Origin: Pseudomonas umsongensis | GTDB lineage: Bacteria > Pseudomonadota > Gammaproteobacteria > Pseudomonadales > Pseudomonadaceae | Length of the DNA: 64,000 bases | Direction of reading: 5' to 3' | NCBI RefSeq assembly: GCF_002236105.1 | Contig: NZ_NIWU01000002.1 | Coordinates: 744,001 to 808,000, forward strand | Part shown: positions 52,189 to 62,016 of the stretch, one piece after another | How the letters are laid out: each line of letters starts with the position of its first letter | How positions within the stretch are numbered: position 1 is the first letter of the stretch | Notes under the pieces: model-generated | The model's input: only the letters and a program-made list of their open reading frames with translations | The model's database searches: none | What the model was told of the DNA's origin: nothing | Translations under genes and position numbers: made by a program

Positions 52189-53115
52189 ATGAATCGCAAC
52201 GAGCTACGCAAGGCTGACATCAACCTGATGGTGGTGTTTGAAGCGCTGATGCTGGAACGCAACGTCACCAAGGTGGCTAAGAAGTTGTTCCTCGGTCAGC
52301 CGACCATCAGTTCGGCGCTCAACCGCTTGCGTACCATGTTCAACGATCCGTTGTTCATACGTGTCGGCCATCGCATGGAGCCCACGGCGCGGGCTGAGGA
52401 GATCTTTCGGCATTTGTCGCCGGCGCTGGACTCGTTGTCGGTGGCGTTGAGCCTGACCCATGATTTCGACCCGAGCAGCAGCACCATGACTTTTCGCATC
52501 GGGATGTCCGACGATGTCGAGTACGGCCTGTTGCCGCCGTTGCTGCGGGCATTGCGCCAGGAAGCGCCGAAGGTGGTGTTCGTGGTGCAGAATGTCGATT
52601 ACTGGCGTATTCCCGACTTGCTGGCGTCTGGTGATATAACGGTCGGCGTCAGCCAGACCCGCGGTCTTCCAGCCAACGCCAAGCGCAAATTGTTGCGGCA
52701 TATCCAGCCCAGCGTGTTACGAGCCGATGCCAGCGATACACCGCTGACGGTCGATGAATACTGTTCGCGCCCTCATGTGCTGGTGTCCCATATTGCCAAC
52801 GTCAGTGGCTTCGCTGACGAGTGGTTATCTGCAATCGGTCGCTCGCGCCAGGTGGTGCTCTCGGTGCCGCAATACAGTTCATTGCCGGCCTTGCTCGCCG
52901 GTACCGATCTGCTGGCCAGCCTGCCGGATTACACGGCAGAGGCCATGGCGGCGTCCGGTCAGTTGTTCAAGGAGCCGTTTCCGTTCAAGACGCCGACCCT
53001 GGAGTTGTCCATGGTCTGGCTCAGCCACGTCGACAGCGACCCTGCCGAGCGCTGGTTGCGCTCACGACTTGAAGCCTTCATGGGCGAGCGCAATCTGTTG
53101 TCGCTGCCCCAGTGA
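52189..53115 (+). CDS. LysR-type transcriptional regulator
   Basis: A 308-residue protein with an N-terminal winged helix (about residues 8-66: VAKKLFLGQPTISSALNRLR) and a C-terminal periplasmic-binding-like effector domain (about 92-300). The start MNRNELRKAD gives the normal length; a second ATG four bases earlier is out of frame. It is followed by the CHMI-type isomerase gene 56 bases later, a possible target. The ligand is unknown. Confidence 0.88.
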   Translation: MNRNELRKADINLMVVFEALMLERNVTKVAKKLFLGQPTISSALNRLRTMFNDPLFIRVGHRMEPTARAEEIFRHLSPALDSLSVALSLTHDFDPSSSTMTFRIGMSDDVEYGLLPPLLRALRQEAPKVVFVVQNVDYWRIPDLLASGDITVGVSQTRGLPANAKRKLLRHIQPSVLRADASDTPLTVDEYCSRPHVLVSHIANVSGFADEWLSAIGRSRQVVLSVPQYSSLPALLAGTDLLASLPDYTAEAMAASGQLFKEPFPFKTPTLELSMVWLSHVDSDPAERWLRSRLEAFMGERNLLSLPQ

Positions 53116-53171
53116 ACAAGGTGGCGCTGTGCTATATGTAAGAATTTGCCCCAACCCATAGGAGTGATGTC

Positions 53172-53537
53172 ATGCCTCACCTGCACCTTGAATACACCGC
53201 CAACCTGCCTGAGCTGAACGCCGATGTTGCGTTGATGCGCCTGAACAATACGCTGGTGGGGTCCGGGCAGTTCGGTGCCGAATTCGACATCAAGAGTCGC
53301 GCGGTGAAGCTCGAGACGTTCAGGGTCGGCACGGCATTGGCCGAGCGGGCGTTCGTGCATGTGAAGCTTGCGATACTGAGCGGTCGCTCGGAGCAGATCA
53401 AGAAGCAGCTGTCTGAAAGTCTGCTGGCAGTGGTCAGGGATCTGTGTGAATGGCCGGCAGGGGTAGAGGTGCAGCTGTGCGTGGAGATTCTCGATATCGA
53501 TCGGGAATCATATTCGAAGACATCTGTTGGTCACTGA
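53172..53537 (+). CDS. 5-carboxymethyl-2-hydroxymuconate delta-isomerase family protein
   Basis: A 121-residue tautomerase-fold protein beginning MPHLHLEYTANL, with the N-terminal proline that serves as catalytic base once Met is removed. In homoprotocatechuate degradation this enzyme isomerises CHM, but none of the other genes of that pathway are nearby, so the substrate here is uncertain. Confidence 0.82.
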   Translation: MPHLHLEYTANLPELNADVALMRLNNTLVGSGQFGAEFDIKSRAVKLETFRVGTALAERAFVHVKLAILSGRSEQIKKQLSESLLAVVRDLCEWPAGVEVQLCVEILDIDRESYSKTSVGH

Positions 53538-53599
53538 GCCGTATCGCGTCATTGGTCAGGTTGACCAGGTGTCTCTAAACCAAAAGCGGATCACGACTC

Positions 53600-54367
53600 A
53601 TGGCCGGTATTCGGAAAGTTGCTCAGCTGGGCTACTCATCGCAAGCTGGAACCTATGCCAGGGGGCGCCCGAGCTATCCAGGTGAGCTGGTTAGCTGGCT
53701 TAGAGAGGCACTTGAGATTCATCCGGGATCGACGGTTGTTGATTTAGGCGCCGGCACCGGTAAATTCACCCAGTTGTTGGGATCAATGGACATCGATGTC
53801 GTAGCGGTCGAGCCCATAGAAGCGATGCGATCCGAGTTTGCCAGGAATCTACCGCACATCACGATCCTGGAAGGAACAGCCGAATCTATTCCGCTCAACT
53901 CCGGAGCAGCGCAAGCACTGGTATGCGCCCAAGCCTTCCACTGGTTTGCAGATGAAACGGCCCTTGCCGAGATACACCGAGTGCTTAAGCCAAACGGTCG
54001 GCTGGGCTTGATCTGGAACGTGCGTGATGAGTCGGTGGACTGGGTTGCAGCCATTACCGAGATCATTACGCCGTACGAAGGCGATACTCCACGCTTTCAT
54101 ACCGGTGACTGGAAGTTGCCATTCACGGGGCGTTACTTTTCTGAACCCGAACTTACCTGTTTCCCGTACACACATTCAGGTGGCGTCAACGAAGTCATCA
54201 TGGACCGAATTCTGTCGGTGAGTTTTATCGCCGCTCTTCCACCTGCCGAAAAGGCGAAAGTATCCGCACAGTTGCAGAAGCTGATCCAGACTCACCCGTC
54301 CCTTTGCGGGCATGAAACTATTGAGTTTCCGTATCAAACCCAAGCTTATCTGTGTCGCCGTTTATAG
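53600..54367 (+). CDS. Class I SAM-dependent methyltransferase
   Basis: A 255-residue protein with SAM-binding motif I VVDLGAGTGKF (about residue 47), the acidic motif II VVAVEP and the Methyltransf_11 segment ALVCAQAFHWF. The N-terminal YARGRPSYP pattern is common in this group. The acceptor substrate is unknown. It stands alone between the isomerase and the second LysR gene. Confidence 0.85.
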   Translation: MAGIRKVAQLGYSSQAGTYARGRPSYPGELVSWLREALEIHPGSTVVDLGAGTGKFTQLLGSMDIDVVAVEPIEAMRSEFARNLPHITILEGTAESIPLNSGAAQALVCAQAFHWFADETALAEIHRVLKPNGRLGLIWNVRDESVDWVAAITEIITPYEGDTPRFHTGDWKLPFTGRYFSEPELTCFPYTHSGGVNEVIMDRILSVSFIAALPPAEKAKVSAQLQKLIQTHPSLCGHETIEFPYQTQAYLCRRL

Positions 54368-54412
54368 AGAGAACGCTCCAGTAATTGAGCGTTGCTGGGT
54401 GCGCCGGTGCTT

Positions 54413-55339
54413 TTACGCTTGCGCACAGGCCGCGATCACTTGCTCACGTAACCAGGTGTTGGCGCTGTCCTGATCGGTGCCTTGGCGCCACTGCATGTCG
54501 AGGGTGAATCCGGGCAAGCCATCGGGCGCTTCACAGCGTTCGAAGGCGTTCTCATCGGCCAGCAATTGCTGGATGCGTCGGGGCAGGGTGAGGAGAAAGT
54601 CGGTGCCGCTGATCATCTTCAGGGCCGCGCCGTAGCTGTTGGCTCGCGCGACTATCTGGCGTTGCAGGGCTTGCTGGGCCAACCAGCCGTCAACCATGTT
54701 GCTGGTGGATGTCCAGGGTGTCGGAAACACATGCCGGCGCTCGATGAAGGTTTGCAGGCCCAGGCGTGGTTGCGACGGGGCCGCACGACGGTCGAAGACG
54801 CAGACGAAGTCATCTTGCAGCAACGTGTGCACATTGAAGTCAGCGTGCCTTCGATGGAAGTCCGGGCCGAAACCGATTGCCAGATCGAGGCTACCATCGC
54901 GCAGTGCCTGGGCCGGGATGTCGGTTTCGAGCCTGTGGACATTGACCGTCACTGCATGCTCGAAGCGCGCGAAGCGTTTCAACAGGTGGGGTAGAACCAG
55001 TTGCTCGAAGTATTCCGGTGCACAGAGATTGAAAACCGTCGGCTGCATGGACGGATCGAACGCTGACGCACTGGCATGGCACAGGTTGATGCTGTCGAGG
55101 ATCTTCAGCACGTGGGGGTACATGCTGTCGGCCTTATAGGTGGGGCGCATCCCGGTGCGGGTATTGATGAACAATTCGTCTTCAAACCCGGCGCGCAGTT
55201 TTTTCAGGCAGTAACTCACGGTGGACTGGCTGACACACAGCGCTTCGGAAACGCCGGAGACGCTGTTTTGCTCATACACGGCGACGAATACCATCAAATC
55301 CTGCATGTCGAGCTTTCGTAGCACGTTACTGTTCAGCAT
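54413..55339 (-). CDS. LysR-type transcriptional regulator
   Basis: A 308-residue protein with an N-terminal helix-turn-helix (about 10-70: VSGVSEALCVSQSTVSYCLKKLR) and an effector domain (about 95-300). A start at the internal MQDLM (residue 12) is possible. It lies downstream of the CynX/NimT-type transporter on the same strand, its likely target. Confidence 0.86.
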   Translation of the reverse strand: MLNSNVLRKLDMQDLMVFVAVYEQNSVSGVSEALCVSQSTVSYCLKKLRAGFEDELFINTRTGMRPTYKADSMYPHVLKILDSINLCHASASAFDPSMQPTVFNLCAPEYFEQLVLPHLLKRFARFEHAVTVNVHRLETDIPAQALRDGSLDLAIGFGPDFHRRHADFNVHTLLQDDFVCVFDRRAAPSQPRLGLQTFIERRHVFPTPWTSTSNMVDGWLAQQALQRQIVARANSYGAALKMISGTDFLLTLPRRIQQLLADENAFERCEAPDGLPGFTLDMQWRQGTDQDSANTWLREQVIAACAQA

Positions 55340-55404
55340 CCTTTCCGGCTCATGCGCAAACTTGTGCGAACGATCCTAAAGCAATGAGGGCAGCAGGAGA
55401 ATCT

Positions 55405-55420
55405 TTCGCAGGCATGCGAA
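55405..55420. other. Small palindrome between MFS and LysR genes
   Basis: TTCGCA-GGCA-TGCGAA, in the 93-base gap upstream of the LysR gene. It could be a regulator-binding site or a processing hairpin. Confidence 0.35.
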
Positions 55421-55432
55421 GCGCGCTGCGAG

Positions 55433-56611
55433 TCAGTGCAGGTGCCTGGCGTAGTGCCGTGGATCGAAGCGCAACGCCATCATGATCATCAGTGCCATGG
55501 CCCCGGTGAGTGACCACCAGGCCCATTCGAAAGTGCCGAACTGATCGCGGATCATCCCGGCAACCAGCGGCGAGAGGCCGGCGATCAGATAGCCGATGCC
55601 TTGCACGAACGCCGTGAGCCCACCCGCGCGCCGGGGATCGTCCAGATGATCCAGCGAGACAATCAGGCTCATCGGGAACAGTCCGCCTATTCCCAGCCCC
55701 AGCAGGCATGGCCACAGAAGGCCGAGATGTTCGGGGCTCAGGATCAACCCGCAAAAGCCAGCCATGATCAGCGCCAACAGCACCACCAGCACCAGGCGTC
55801 GATCACGGCTACGGTTGGCGATGGCCGGAGTCAGCAGGCCGGACAACACCTCCATGGCGGTCAGGAAGCCCAACAGCAACCCGGCGTTTTCTTCACTCCA
55901 GCCTTTTTCTACGTAATACGGTGCCAGCCAAGCCAGTACGCAGGTGTAGGACGCGGTGCCCAGCCCGAAAAAAGCCGCGAGCAACCAGGCGCGTGGATGG
56001 CTGAAGAACGAGCGGTTGCTCGTGGAAGCCGGCATCGGCGCCCCCGCTCGATGGCTGCACCAGAACAGCAGTGCGATCACGGCCAGCACCGCCCAGATCG
56101 CCAGGCCGATGCGCCAACTGCCTGTACGGACCATCACCAGCGGGGCGAAGGCGGCCGCAATGGCGGCACCGCCCATGATCGACGTGACGTAGAGCCCCAT
56201 GCACAGGGCCACGTTGTCGCTGAATCGGGATTTGATCAGCGTCGGCATCAGTGCCTGGATCAGGGCGATGCCGATGCCGGCGAGCACGGCGCTGAGGATC
56301 AGTTCCAACGCAGTATCGAGGAACAATCGCGCAGCCGTGGCCAGGCCGATGACCACCAGCGACAGTACGACCGTGCGGTGCTCACCGAGGCGTTGGCTGA
56401 CTGCCAGTCCAAAGAACATCGCCAGCCCCATGGTCATGACCGGCAGCAGGGTTAGCAGCGACGCGAGACTGAAACTCAGCGGGATATCGCCGCGAATCGC
56501 CGACAGTAAAGGTCCGACGGCGGCCATGGAGGGGCGCAGGTTGAGGGCGACCAAAATGATGCTGAACATTATCCACAGGGCGGGGCGGGAGGTTTCGCGA
56601 ATGTTTTCCAT
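55433..56611 (-). CDS. MFS transporter, CynX/NimT type
   Basis: A 392-residue inner-membrane protein with about 12 segments in two halves. The start LVALNLRPSMAAVGPLL matches the CynX/NimT (cyanate/nitroimidazole-type) subfamily. The direction of transport and the substrate are unknown. It is probably co-transcribed with the LysR gene 93 bases downstream. Confidence 0.86.
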   Translation of the reverse strand: MENIRETSRPALWIMFSIILVALNLRPSMAAVGPLLSAIRGDIPLSFSLASLLTLLPVMTMGLAMFFGLAVSQRLGEHRTVVLSLVVIGLATAARLFLDTALELILSAVLAGIGIALIQALMPTLIKSRFSDNVALCMGLYVTSIMGGAAIAAAFAPLVMVRTGSWRIGLAIWAVLAVIALLFWCSHRAGAPMPASTSNRSFFSHPRAWLLAAFFGLGTASYTCVLAWLAPYYVEKGWSEENAGLLLGFLTAMEVLSGLLTPAIANRSRDRRLVLVVLLALIMAGFCGLILSPEHLGLLWPCLLGLGIGGLFPMSLIVSLDHLDDPRRAGGLTAFVQGIGYLIAGLSPLVAGMIRDQFGTFEWAWWSLTGAMALMIMMALRFDPRHYARHLH

Positions 56612-56939
56612 AGTCGGACCTTGATGAATCAGGAGCCGATTAGGCGCGAATGGTTGGCAGGCGGCAAATCAGAAAGTCTTGCGCATTATCGGGAAATTAA
56701 ATACGGCGGTCATCAGCATGACTTGCAGCCTTCAGATGCTCAGAAGTTCGAGCTTGCTGAACAAGACCTGAACGATTCTCAAATAAGTAGAAAGTTTCAT
56801 CGTGCATTAGGTTGGCAACCAATCGTTGGCTTCTTTTTCACGAAAAATTGATAGTCGGATGCCTAAAGTTAGTGTTGTCGCGATAAATGAAATTTTCACA
56901 TTTATCGAAGGCACTTCTTTTCAGGAACAGTCGATCACC
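56612..56939. other. Upstream region of eptA with a doubtful small open frame
   Basis: A 76-codon open frame runs from 56621 to 56851 on the plus strand, rich in His, Gln and Lys, with no recognised family and no good ribosome site. It may be noise. The AT-rich stretch after 56750 probably carries the eptA promoter. Confidence 0.35.
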
Positions 56940-58589
56940 ATGTTGAAGATTAAAGCCGTGCGCCCGGAGTGGGTGACACTGATTGCCAGCGCCTTTTTAT
57001 TGACTGCCTTCAATTTTGTATTGTGGCAGCACCTTTTCGAAATCACCATCGCGGACGGTAAAGGCATCGTCATGCGTGTGGCGTTCGGTGCGATGATCCT
57101 TGCGGCTTTCAACATTATCCTGACCCTGCTGGCGTTCCGGCCGGTGCTCAAGCCCGTGCTGACCCTGCTGTTCATGATCAGTGCGGGCGTCGCATATTTC
57201 ATGGGCCAATACGGCGTCTTGATCGACATCGGCATGTTGCGCAACTTCGCTCAAACCAATGCAACGGAAGTCCGCGACTTACTATCATTCAAATTGCTTG
57301 CGTATATCGTTTTTCTCGGTGTGTTGCCCTCCTGGTTGTTGTGGAAGACGCCGGTTAGTTATCGCCGCTGGCATCGCGAGTTATTGAGCAAGATACTCGT
57401 GACTTTTGCCTCGGCGGCGGTCATTGGTGGTGTCGCGCTGATTAACTATCAGGGGCTTTCTTCACTGTTTCGCAATCACCATGAGCTTCGCCTGATGGTG
57501 GTACCCAGCAACTACATTGGTGCCTTTTCCGGTTACTTGCGCGAGCAGGTCGCATCAGCGCGCCAGCCCTTCGTCAAGATCGGTGAAGACGCGCAACGCA
57601 ACCCTGCCCTGCAAAACCATGATCGCAAGTCCCTGACGGTTCTGGTGGTCGGTGAGAGTGCCCGCGCCGAGAACTTCGGCATCCTTGGCTATAACCGCGA
57701 CACCACGCCGAAACTGGATAAGGAAGCCGGGCTGATCGCGTTTACCGACGTGAAGTCCTGCGGTACTGAAACGGCGGTGTCGGTGCCTTGCATGTTCTCC
57801 AATATGGGGCGCAAGGGTTACAACGCGAGCAAGGCCAAGAACGAAGAAGGCCTGCTGGATGTACTCAAGCATGCGGGCCTCGATGTGATCTGGCGTGACA
57901 ACCAGTCTGGCTGCAAAGGCACCTGCGATCGCGTCACCCTCGACGACGTCAGCAATTTGAAGGACCCGGTGCTGTGCGCCAACAGTGAATGCCGCGATGA
58001 AATCCTGCTGCAGGGTTTGCAACATTTCATCGATACCCTGGACAAAGACACAGTACTGGTATTGCACCAGATGGGCAGTCACGGTCCGGAGTATTACAAA
58101 CGCTATCCGAAGGAATTCGAGCACTTTACCCCGGTCTGTCAAAGTAATGCACTGAACAACTGCAGTCGCGAAAGCATCATCAATGGTTATGACAATACGC
58201 TGGTGTACACCGACCATGTGCTGTCGACCCTGATCGATCTGTTGCGCAGCAACCAGGACAAAGTTGATACCGCGATGCTGTATCTGTCGGACCACGGCGA
58301 ATCCCTGGGCGAATACAACTTGTTCCTCCATGGCACGCCTTACATGCTGGCACCGGAACAACAGAAACATGTGGCGATGCTGGCCTGGTTCTCCGACAGC
58401 TATCAGAAGTCCTTCTCGGTGGACACCCATTGCCTGCAAATGAGCCGTGAAAAGCCCTTGAGCCAGGACAACCTGTTCCATTCGATGCTGGGGCTGCTGG
58501 AGGTCAACAGCAAGGTTTATAACCAGGACCTGGATATGTTTTCCGGGTGCCGCAGGGCGGCGATCGATGGCGTACTGGCCAAAGATTGA
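56940..58589 (+). CDS. eptA: EptA-type lipid A phosphoethanolamine transferase
   Basis: A 549-residue protein with five N-terminal membrane segments (about residues 10-175) and a periplasmic sulfatase-fold domain (about 225-549). The nucleophile threonine is near T278 in GTETAVSVPCM; zinc ligands lie in VVGESARAENF and YLSDHGESLGE, and HGTP follows. Six or more cysteines fit the family's disulfides. It moves phosphoethanolamine onto lipid A, which lowers polymyxin binding. The start MLKIKAVRPEW was chosen because the conserved first TM follows it. No pmrAB-type regulator is adjacent. Confidence 0.92.
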   Translation: MLKIKAVRPEWVTLIASAFLLTAFNFVLWQHLFEITIADGKGIVMRVAFGAMILAAFNIILTLLAFRPVLKPVLTLLFMISAGVAYFMGQYGVLIDIGMLRNFAQTNATEVRDLLSFKLLAYIVFLGVLPSWLLWKTPVSYRRWHRELLSKILVTFASAAVIGGVALINYQGLSSLFRNHHELRLMVVPSNYIGAFSGYLREQVASARQPFVKIGEDAQRNPALQNHDRKSLTVLVVGESARAENFGILGYNRDTTPKLDKEAGLIAFTDVKSCGTETAVSVPCMFSNMGRKGYNASKAKNEEGLLDVLKHAGLDVIWRDNQSGCKGTCDRVTLDDVSNLKDPVLCANSECRDEILLQGLQHFIDTLDKDTVLVLHQMGSHGPEYYKRYPKEFEHFTPVCQSNALNNCSRESIINGYDNTLVYTDHVLSTLIDLLRSNQDKVDTAMLYLSDHGESLGEYNLFLHGTPYMLAPEQQKHVAMLAWFSDSYQKSFSVDTHCLQMSREKPLSQDNLFHSMLGLLEVNSKVYNQDLDMFSGCRRAAIDGVLAKD

Positions 58590-58654
58590 GTGCTGCGATC
58601 TCTATTTCATACGACGGCCTGCGGCCGGCACATCTACGCTCGAGACCCCTGCAA

Positions 58655-59317
58655 ATGCCTGCTCAGTCACCTTCCGCCATCGAGCTCGAGTTCGCCCGGC
58701 ATTATGACCAGGAGCACGCCCGCGTCTGCCTGCAGCCGCGAGCGCAAGGCCTGGGCGAGCGCCTGGCGTTCTGGCGTGACGAGCAAATGGTGCGCCGGGC
58801 GCTCAAGGTCGCCGGCGAACCGGGCCTGATTCTTGATGTGGCTTGTGGTGTCGGGCGCTTCTGGCCAGTGCTGGGTGAGCATGCGAACCGGGTGATTCTC
58901 GCGACGGATCAGTCCCAGGCTATTCTCGAGCATGCCCGTACCCACCATCCGCAGAGCCTGATGAAGCGAGTCCGGACTTTTCAAAGCTCCGCCTTCAACA
59001 TTGGCTTGTCGGAAAATGCCGTTGACAGCATTTTTTGCATGCAGCTGTTTCAGCACATTGCCTGCCCCGAACTCCGTTTGGCGATGTTGGGCGAATTTTA
59101 CCGGGTCAGCCGCGATACGGTGATTGTGGCGGCGCGTGTGGCTGGCCGTTTCAAGGGATGGCACACCGACGGGCAGGGGGCCGCAGCAGGGTCACTGGTC
59201 AGTAAGACCGAGCTTGAGACGCAATTCAAACTGGCAGGTTTGCGCGTGCTCAGCCATCAGGATTTTCTGCCCGGCCTCGCAACGAGGCGGGTTTACGTGC
59301 TGGGTAAGGTCGGTTAG
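58655..59317 (+). CDS. Class I SAM-dependent methyltransferase, LPS-linked by context
   Basis: A 220-residue protein with motif I ILDVACGVGRFWPVL (about residue 57) and ATDQS as the acidic loop. The start MPAQSPSAIELEFARHYD at 58655 avoids the overlap with eptA that a longer start would cause. It lies 65 bases after eptA and may be co-transcribed. The substrate is unknown. Confidence 0.8.
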   Translation: MPAQSPSAIELEFARHYDQEHARVCLQPRAQGLGERLAFWRDEQMVRRALKVAGEPGLILDVACGVGRFWPVLGEHANRVILATDQSQAILEHARTHHPQSLMKRVRTFQSSAFNIGLSENAVDSIFCMQLFQHIACPELRLAMLGEFYRVSRDTVIVAARVAGRFKGWHTDGQGAAAGSLVSKTELETQFKLAGLRVLSHQDFLPGLATRRVYVLGKVG

Positions 59318-59440
59318 GCCAGGTTTGTCAGGCTATTCTTGCAGTCAGGCAGGCATTTTCGCTAAAGCTCTTGTTCAGTGGATGCGCGGAAATCGTCGGG
59401 GGCGATATATACTGCGCGCCATTCTTCAAGGGAGAGCCGT

Positions 59441-60574
59441 GTGGCCATCGATATTCACTGGATTCGCGACAACGATAGCCTCGGTCGGTTTTGCACCGAG
59501 TGGCAGCAGCTGCCGTTCGTTGCCCTCGACACCGAATTCATGCGGGTCGACACCTTCTACCCGATCGCAGGCCTGCTGCAGGTCGGCGATGGCGAACGTG
59601 CCTACCTGATCGATCCGTTGACCATCGATAACTGGCAGCCCCTGGCCGCCTTGCTGGAAAATCCAGCGGTGGTCAAGGTTGTCCATGCGTGTAGCGAAGA
59701 CCTCGAAGTCCTGCTGCGCCTGACCGGCAGCCTGCCGGCACCGCTGTTCGATACGCAGCTGGCCGCCGCTTACCTGAACCTGGGTTTTTCCATGGGTTAT
59801 TCGCGGCTGGTACAGGAAGTATTGGGGATCGACCTGCCCAAGGGCGAAACCCGTTCCGACTGGCTGCAACGCCCGCTTTCCGAGACCCAGATCAGCTACG
59901 CCGCCGAAGATGCCGTGCACCTGGCGGAAGTTTTCGTGAAATTGCGCCCGCAACTCTCCGATGACAAATACGCCTGGGTCCTGGAGGACGGTGCGGAGCT
60001 GGTGGCTAACCTGCGTCGTGAAATCGATCCGTTCGAGGTCTATCGCGACGCCAAGCTGGCCTGGAAATTGTCCCGCGCGCAGCTCGCTGTGTTGCGTGAG
60101 CTCTGCGCCTGGCGCGAGCAGGAGGCGCGTGCCCGTGACCTGCCGCGCAACCGCATCATCCGCGAGCATTCGCTGTGGCCGCTGGCGCGCACTCAACCGG
60201 ACAACCTCGGCGCATTGGCGAAAATCGAAGACATGCACCCGCGTACCGTGCGTCAGGACGGCGAATTTTTGCTTGATCTGATCAAGCGCTCTGCCAGTGT
60301 GTCGCCCGAGCAATGGCCACCCGCCGTGCCTGAGCCGTTGCCGGTGGACGCCGCCGCGCTGCTCAAGCGACTCAAAGCCATCGGCCAGGCCGAAGCCGAA
60401 CGCTTGAACATCGCGCCTGAGCTGATGTTGCGCAAGAAAACCCTGGAAGCCTTGCTCAAGAGTGGCTTCCCCAATGGTCCCTATCAATTGCCTGATTCGC
60501 TGCGTGGCTGGCGCCGCGAGTTGATGGGCCAGGCGCTGCTCGACAGCCTGGCCACCCCCGGAGAACAGCCTTGA
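59441..60574 (+). CDS. rnd: Ribonuclease D
   Basis: A 377-residue 3'-5' exoribonuclease of the DEDD family. The DEDDy motifs are D30/E32 (ALDTEFMR), [10 protein letters not shown] and [11 protein letters not shown]-terminal HRDC domains (about 205-370) bind RNA. The start is a GTG ([10 protein letters not shown]) with a GGAG site; an ATG 21 codons earlier runs over that site. It trims tRNA and other RNA ends. It is coupled to ycgL by a TTGA overlap. Confidence 0.93.
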   Translation: MAIDIHWIRDNDSLGRFCTEWQQLPFVALDTEFMRVDTFYPIAGLLQVGDGERAYLIDPLTIDNWQPLAALLENPAVVKVVHACSEDLEVLLRLTGSLPAPLFDTQLAAAYLNLGFSMGYSRLVQEVLGIDLPKGETRSDWLQRPLSETQISYAAEDAVHLAEVFVKLRPQLSDDKYAWVLEDGAELVANLRREIDPFEVYRDAKLAWKLSRAQLAVLRELCAWREQEARARDLPRNRIIREHSLWPLARTQPDNLGALAKIEDMHPRTVRQDGEFLLDLIKRSASVSPEQWPPAVPEPLPVDAAALLKRLKAIGQAEAERLNIAPELMLRKKTLEALLKSGFPNGPYQLPDSLRGWRRELMGQALLDSLATPGEQP

Positions 60575-60864
60575 AACGTATTTGCTCCATCTACCGCAGT
60601 TCGAAAAGAAACGAGATGTACCTCTATGTGCTCAAGAGCGATGCTCTGGAGCGTGTGCCAGAGCCCTTGATGGCTGCCTTCGGCAAAGCTATCCACGCGT
60701 TTGACCTGGTATTGAGCCCCGAGCGCAAACTGTCGCGCGAGGACATCACCGTCGTGCTGGAAAACCTCGAAAAGCAGGGCTATCACCTGCAAATGCCGCC
60801 AGCGGAAGACGAATACATCGAGCACTTGCCGGAAGAATTGCTGCGACGCAACGACCCCATGTGA
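60571..60864 (+). CDS. ycgL: YcgL family protein
   Basis: A 97-residue protein starting from TTG ([19 protein letters not shown]), with a four-base overlap on the rnd stop. YcgL is a small conserved gammaproteobacterial protein of unknown function, regularly placed after rnd. Confidence 0.9.
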   Translation: MKRICSIYRSSKRNEMYLYVLKSDALERVPEPLMAAFGKAIHAFDLVLSPERKLSREDITVVLENLEKQGYHLQMPPAEDEYIEHLPEELLRRNDPM

Positions 60865-60954
60865 TCGACACTGGAATGATTTTGGCAAGGGCCGCATGGA
60901 CGGAGCAGGACTCTGTCGGCGGCCGTATGCACTGTTTTTCGAAAGGTTTGAAGC

Positions 60955-61887
60955 ATGCGCGTCCTGATTGCTGAACACGATCACCCGGTCTACGCCCGAT
61001 TGTTGCAAGAGGCGGTGCCCGAGGTGGAAGTACTGACTAGCGGCGATTCCGCTGAATTGGCGCGTCTGGCTGCCGATTGCCCGGTCTGGCTCGGCCAACC
61101 CGACTTGCTGGCGACCCTGTTGCGCCAGGGGCATCAGCCTCAATGGTTGCAATCGACCTGGGCCGGGATCACGCCGCTGCTGGCCGATGGCTTGCCTCGG
61201 CACTATCGCCTGACTCGCGCGGTGGGAATTTTCGGTCAGGTCATGGCCGAATACGTGCTCACCTACATGCTCGGCCACGAACGTGAAGTGCTGGCACGGT
61301 TGGTCAGCCAGGTCGAGCGCAAATGGGACAGCCGTCACGGCCAGAGCCTGGCGGGGCGCAAGGTGTTGATCGTCGGTACTGGTGATATCGGGCAGACCGT
61401 GGCGCAATTTCTCGTACCCTTTGGTGTACAGCTGTATGGCATCGCCAGCGAAGCCCGTGAGCAGGCACCCTTTATCGAAGTCGGTTCGCTGGCGGACCTG
61501 CCTCGGTTGGTCGGTGAAGTGGATTATGTGGTCAATCTGCTGCCAAATACCCCGAACACCCACGATATATACGATGCAGCGCTGTTCAAGCAGTTCAAGC
61601 CAAGTGGTTTGTTCATCAATGTCGGGCGCGGTGTAGCGGTGGTGGATGCGGATCTGGTCGAGGCCTTGAAAGAAGGGCATCTGGTGGGCGCCGTGATTGA
61701 CGTCTGTCGCCAGGAGCCGCTGCCGCAACGCCATCCGTTCTGGACGGCCTTCGGCCTGCTACTGACGGGCCATAGCTCGGCACCGACTTCGCCGTCGCTG
61801 ATGGTGAATCTATTTGTCGAGAACCTGCGGGCGTATCAGGCGGGTGAAGCGTTGCGCGGGGAAGTGGATTTCAATCGCGGGTACTGA
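60955..61887 (+). CDS. D-2-hydroxyacid dehydrogenase
   Basis: A 310-residue NAD(P)-dependent enzyme. The Rossmann motif is GTGDIG (about residue 142). The catalytic arginine lies in NVGRG and a histidine region follows at the C-terminal end (TGHSSAPTS, so the usual His is in GHSSA). It resembles GhrA-type glyoxylate/hydroxypyruvate reductases. Its place after ycgL matches P. aeruginosa. The substrate is not certain. Confidence 0.87.
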   Translation: MRVLIAEHDHPVYARLLQEAVPEVEVLTSGDSAELARLAADCPVWLGQPDLLATLLRQGHQPQWLQSTWAGITPLLADGLPRHYRLTRAVGIFGQVMAEYVLTYMLGHEREVLARLVSQVERKWDSRHGQSLAGRKVLIVGTGDIGQTVAQFLVPFGVQLYGIASEAREQAPFIEVGSLADLPRLVGEVDYVVNLLPNTPNTHDIYDAALFKQFKPSGLFINVGRGVAVVDADLVEALKEGHLVGAVIDVCRQEPLPQRHPFWTAFGLLLTGHSSAPTSPSLMVNLFVENLRAYQAGEALRGEVDFNRGY

Positions 61888-61899
61888 GCTGCCGACCCT

Positions 61900-61920
61900 G
61901 ATCGTTCCCACGCTCTGCGT
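61900..61920. repeat. Left piece of a REP-like palindrome split by the insertion sequence
   Basis: GATCGTTCCCACGCTCTGCG is the outer arm of the class seen at 3560-3670. It ends at the IS boundary; the rest resumes at 63210. Confidence 0.88.
61910..61920. repeat. Target-site duplication, left copy
   Basis: ACGCTCTGCGT, identical to 63210-63220. An eleven-base duplication is normal for IS4-group elements. Confidence 0.92.
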
Positions 61921-61942
61921 CACTAGCGTCCGGTAAAAACCG

Positions 61943-61964
61943 AAGGGGGAGCTTGCTCCCCCTT
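61943..61964. other. Perfect hairpin at the left end of the IS
   Basis: AAGGGGGAGC-TT-GCTCCCCCTT, 10-bp arms, between the left terminal repeat and the transposase start. It may block read-through transcription or translation of the transposase, as seen in other insertion sequences. Confidence 0.7.
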
Positions 61965-62016
61965 GCTGTTGGCGGCCGTCAGTCATAATCGGATTTTTCA
62001 GACTCGATTTTGGCTC

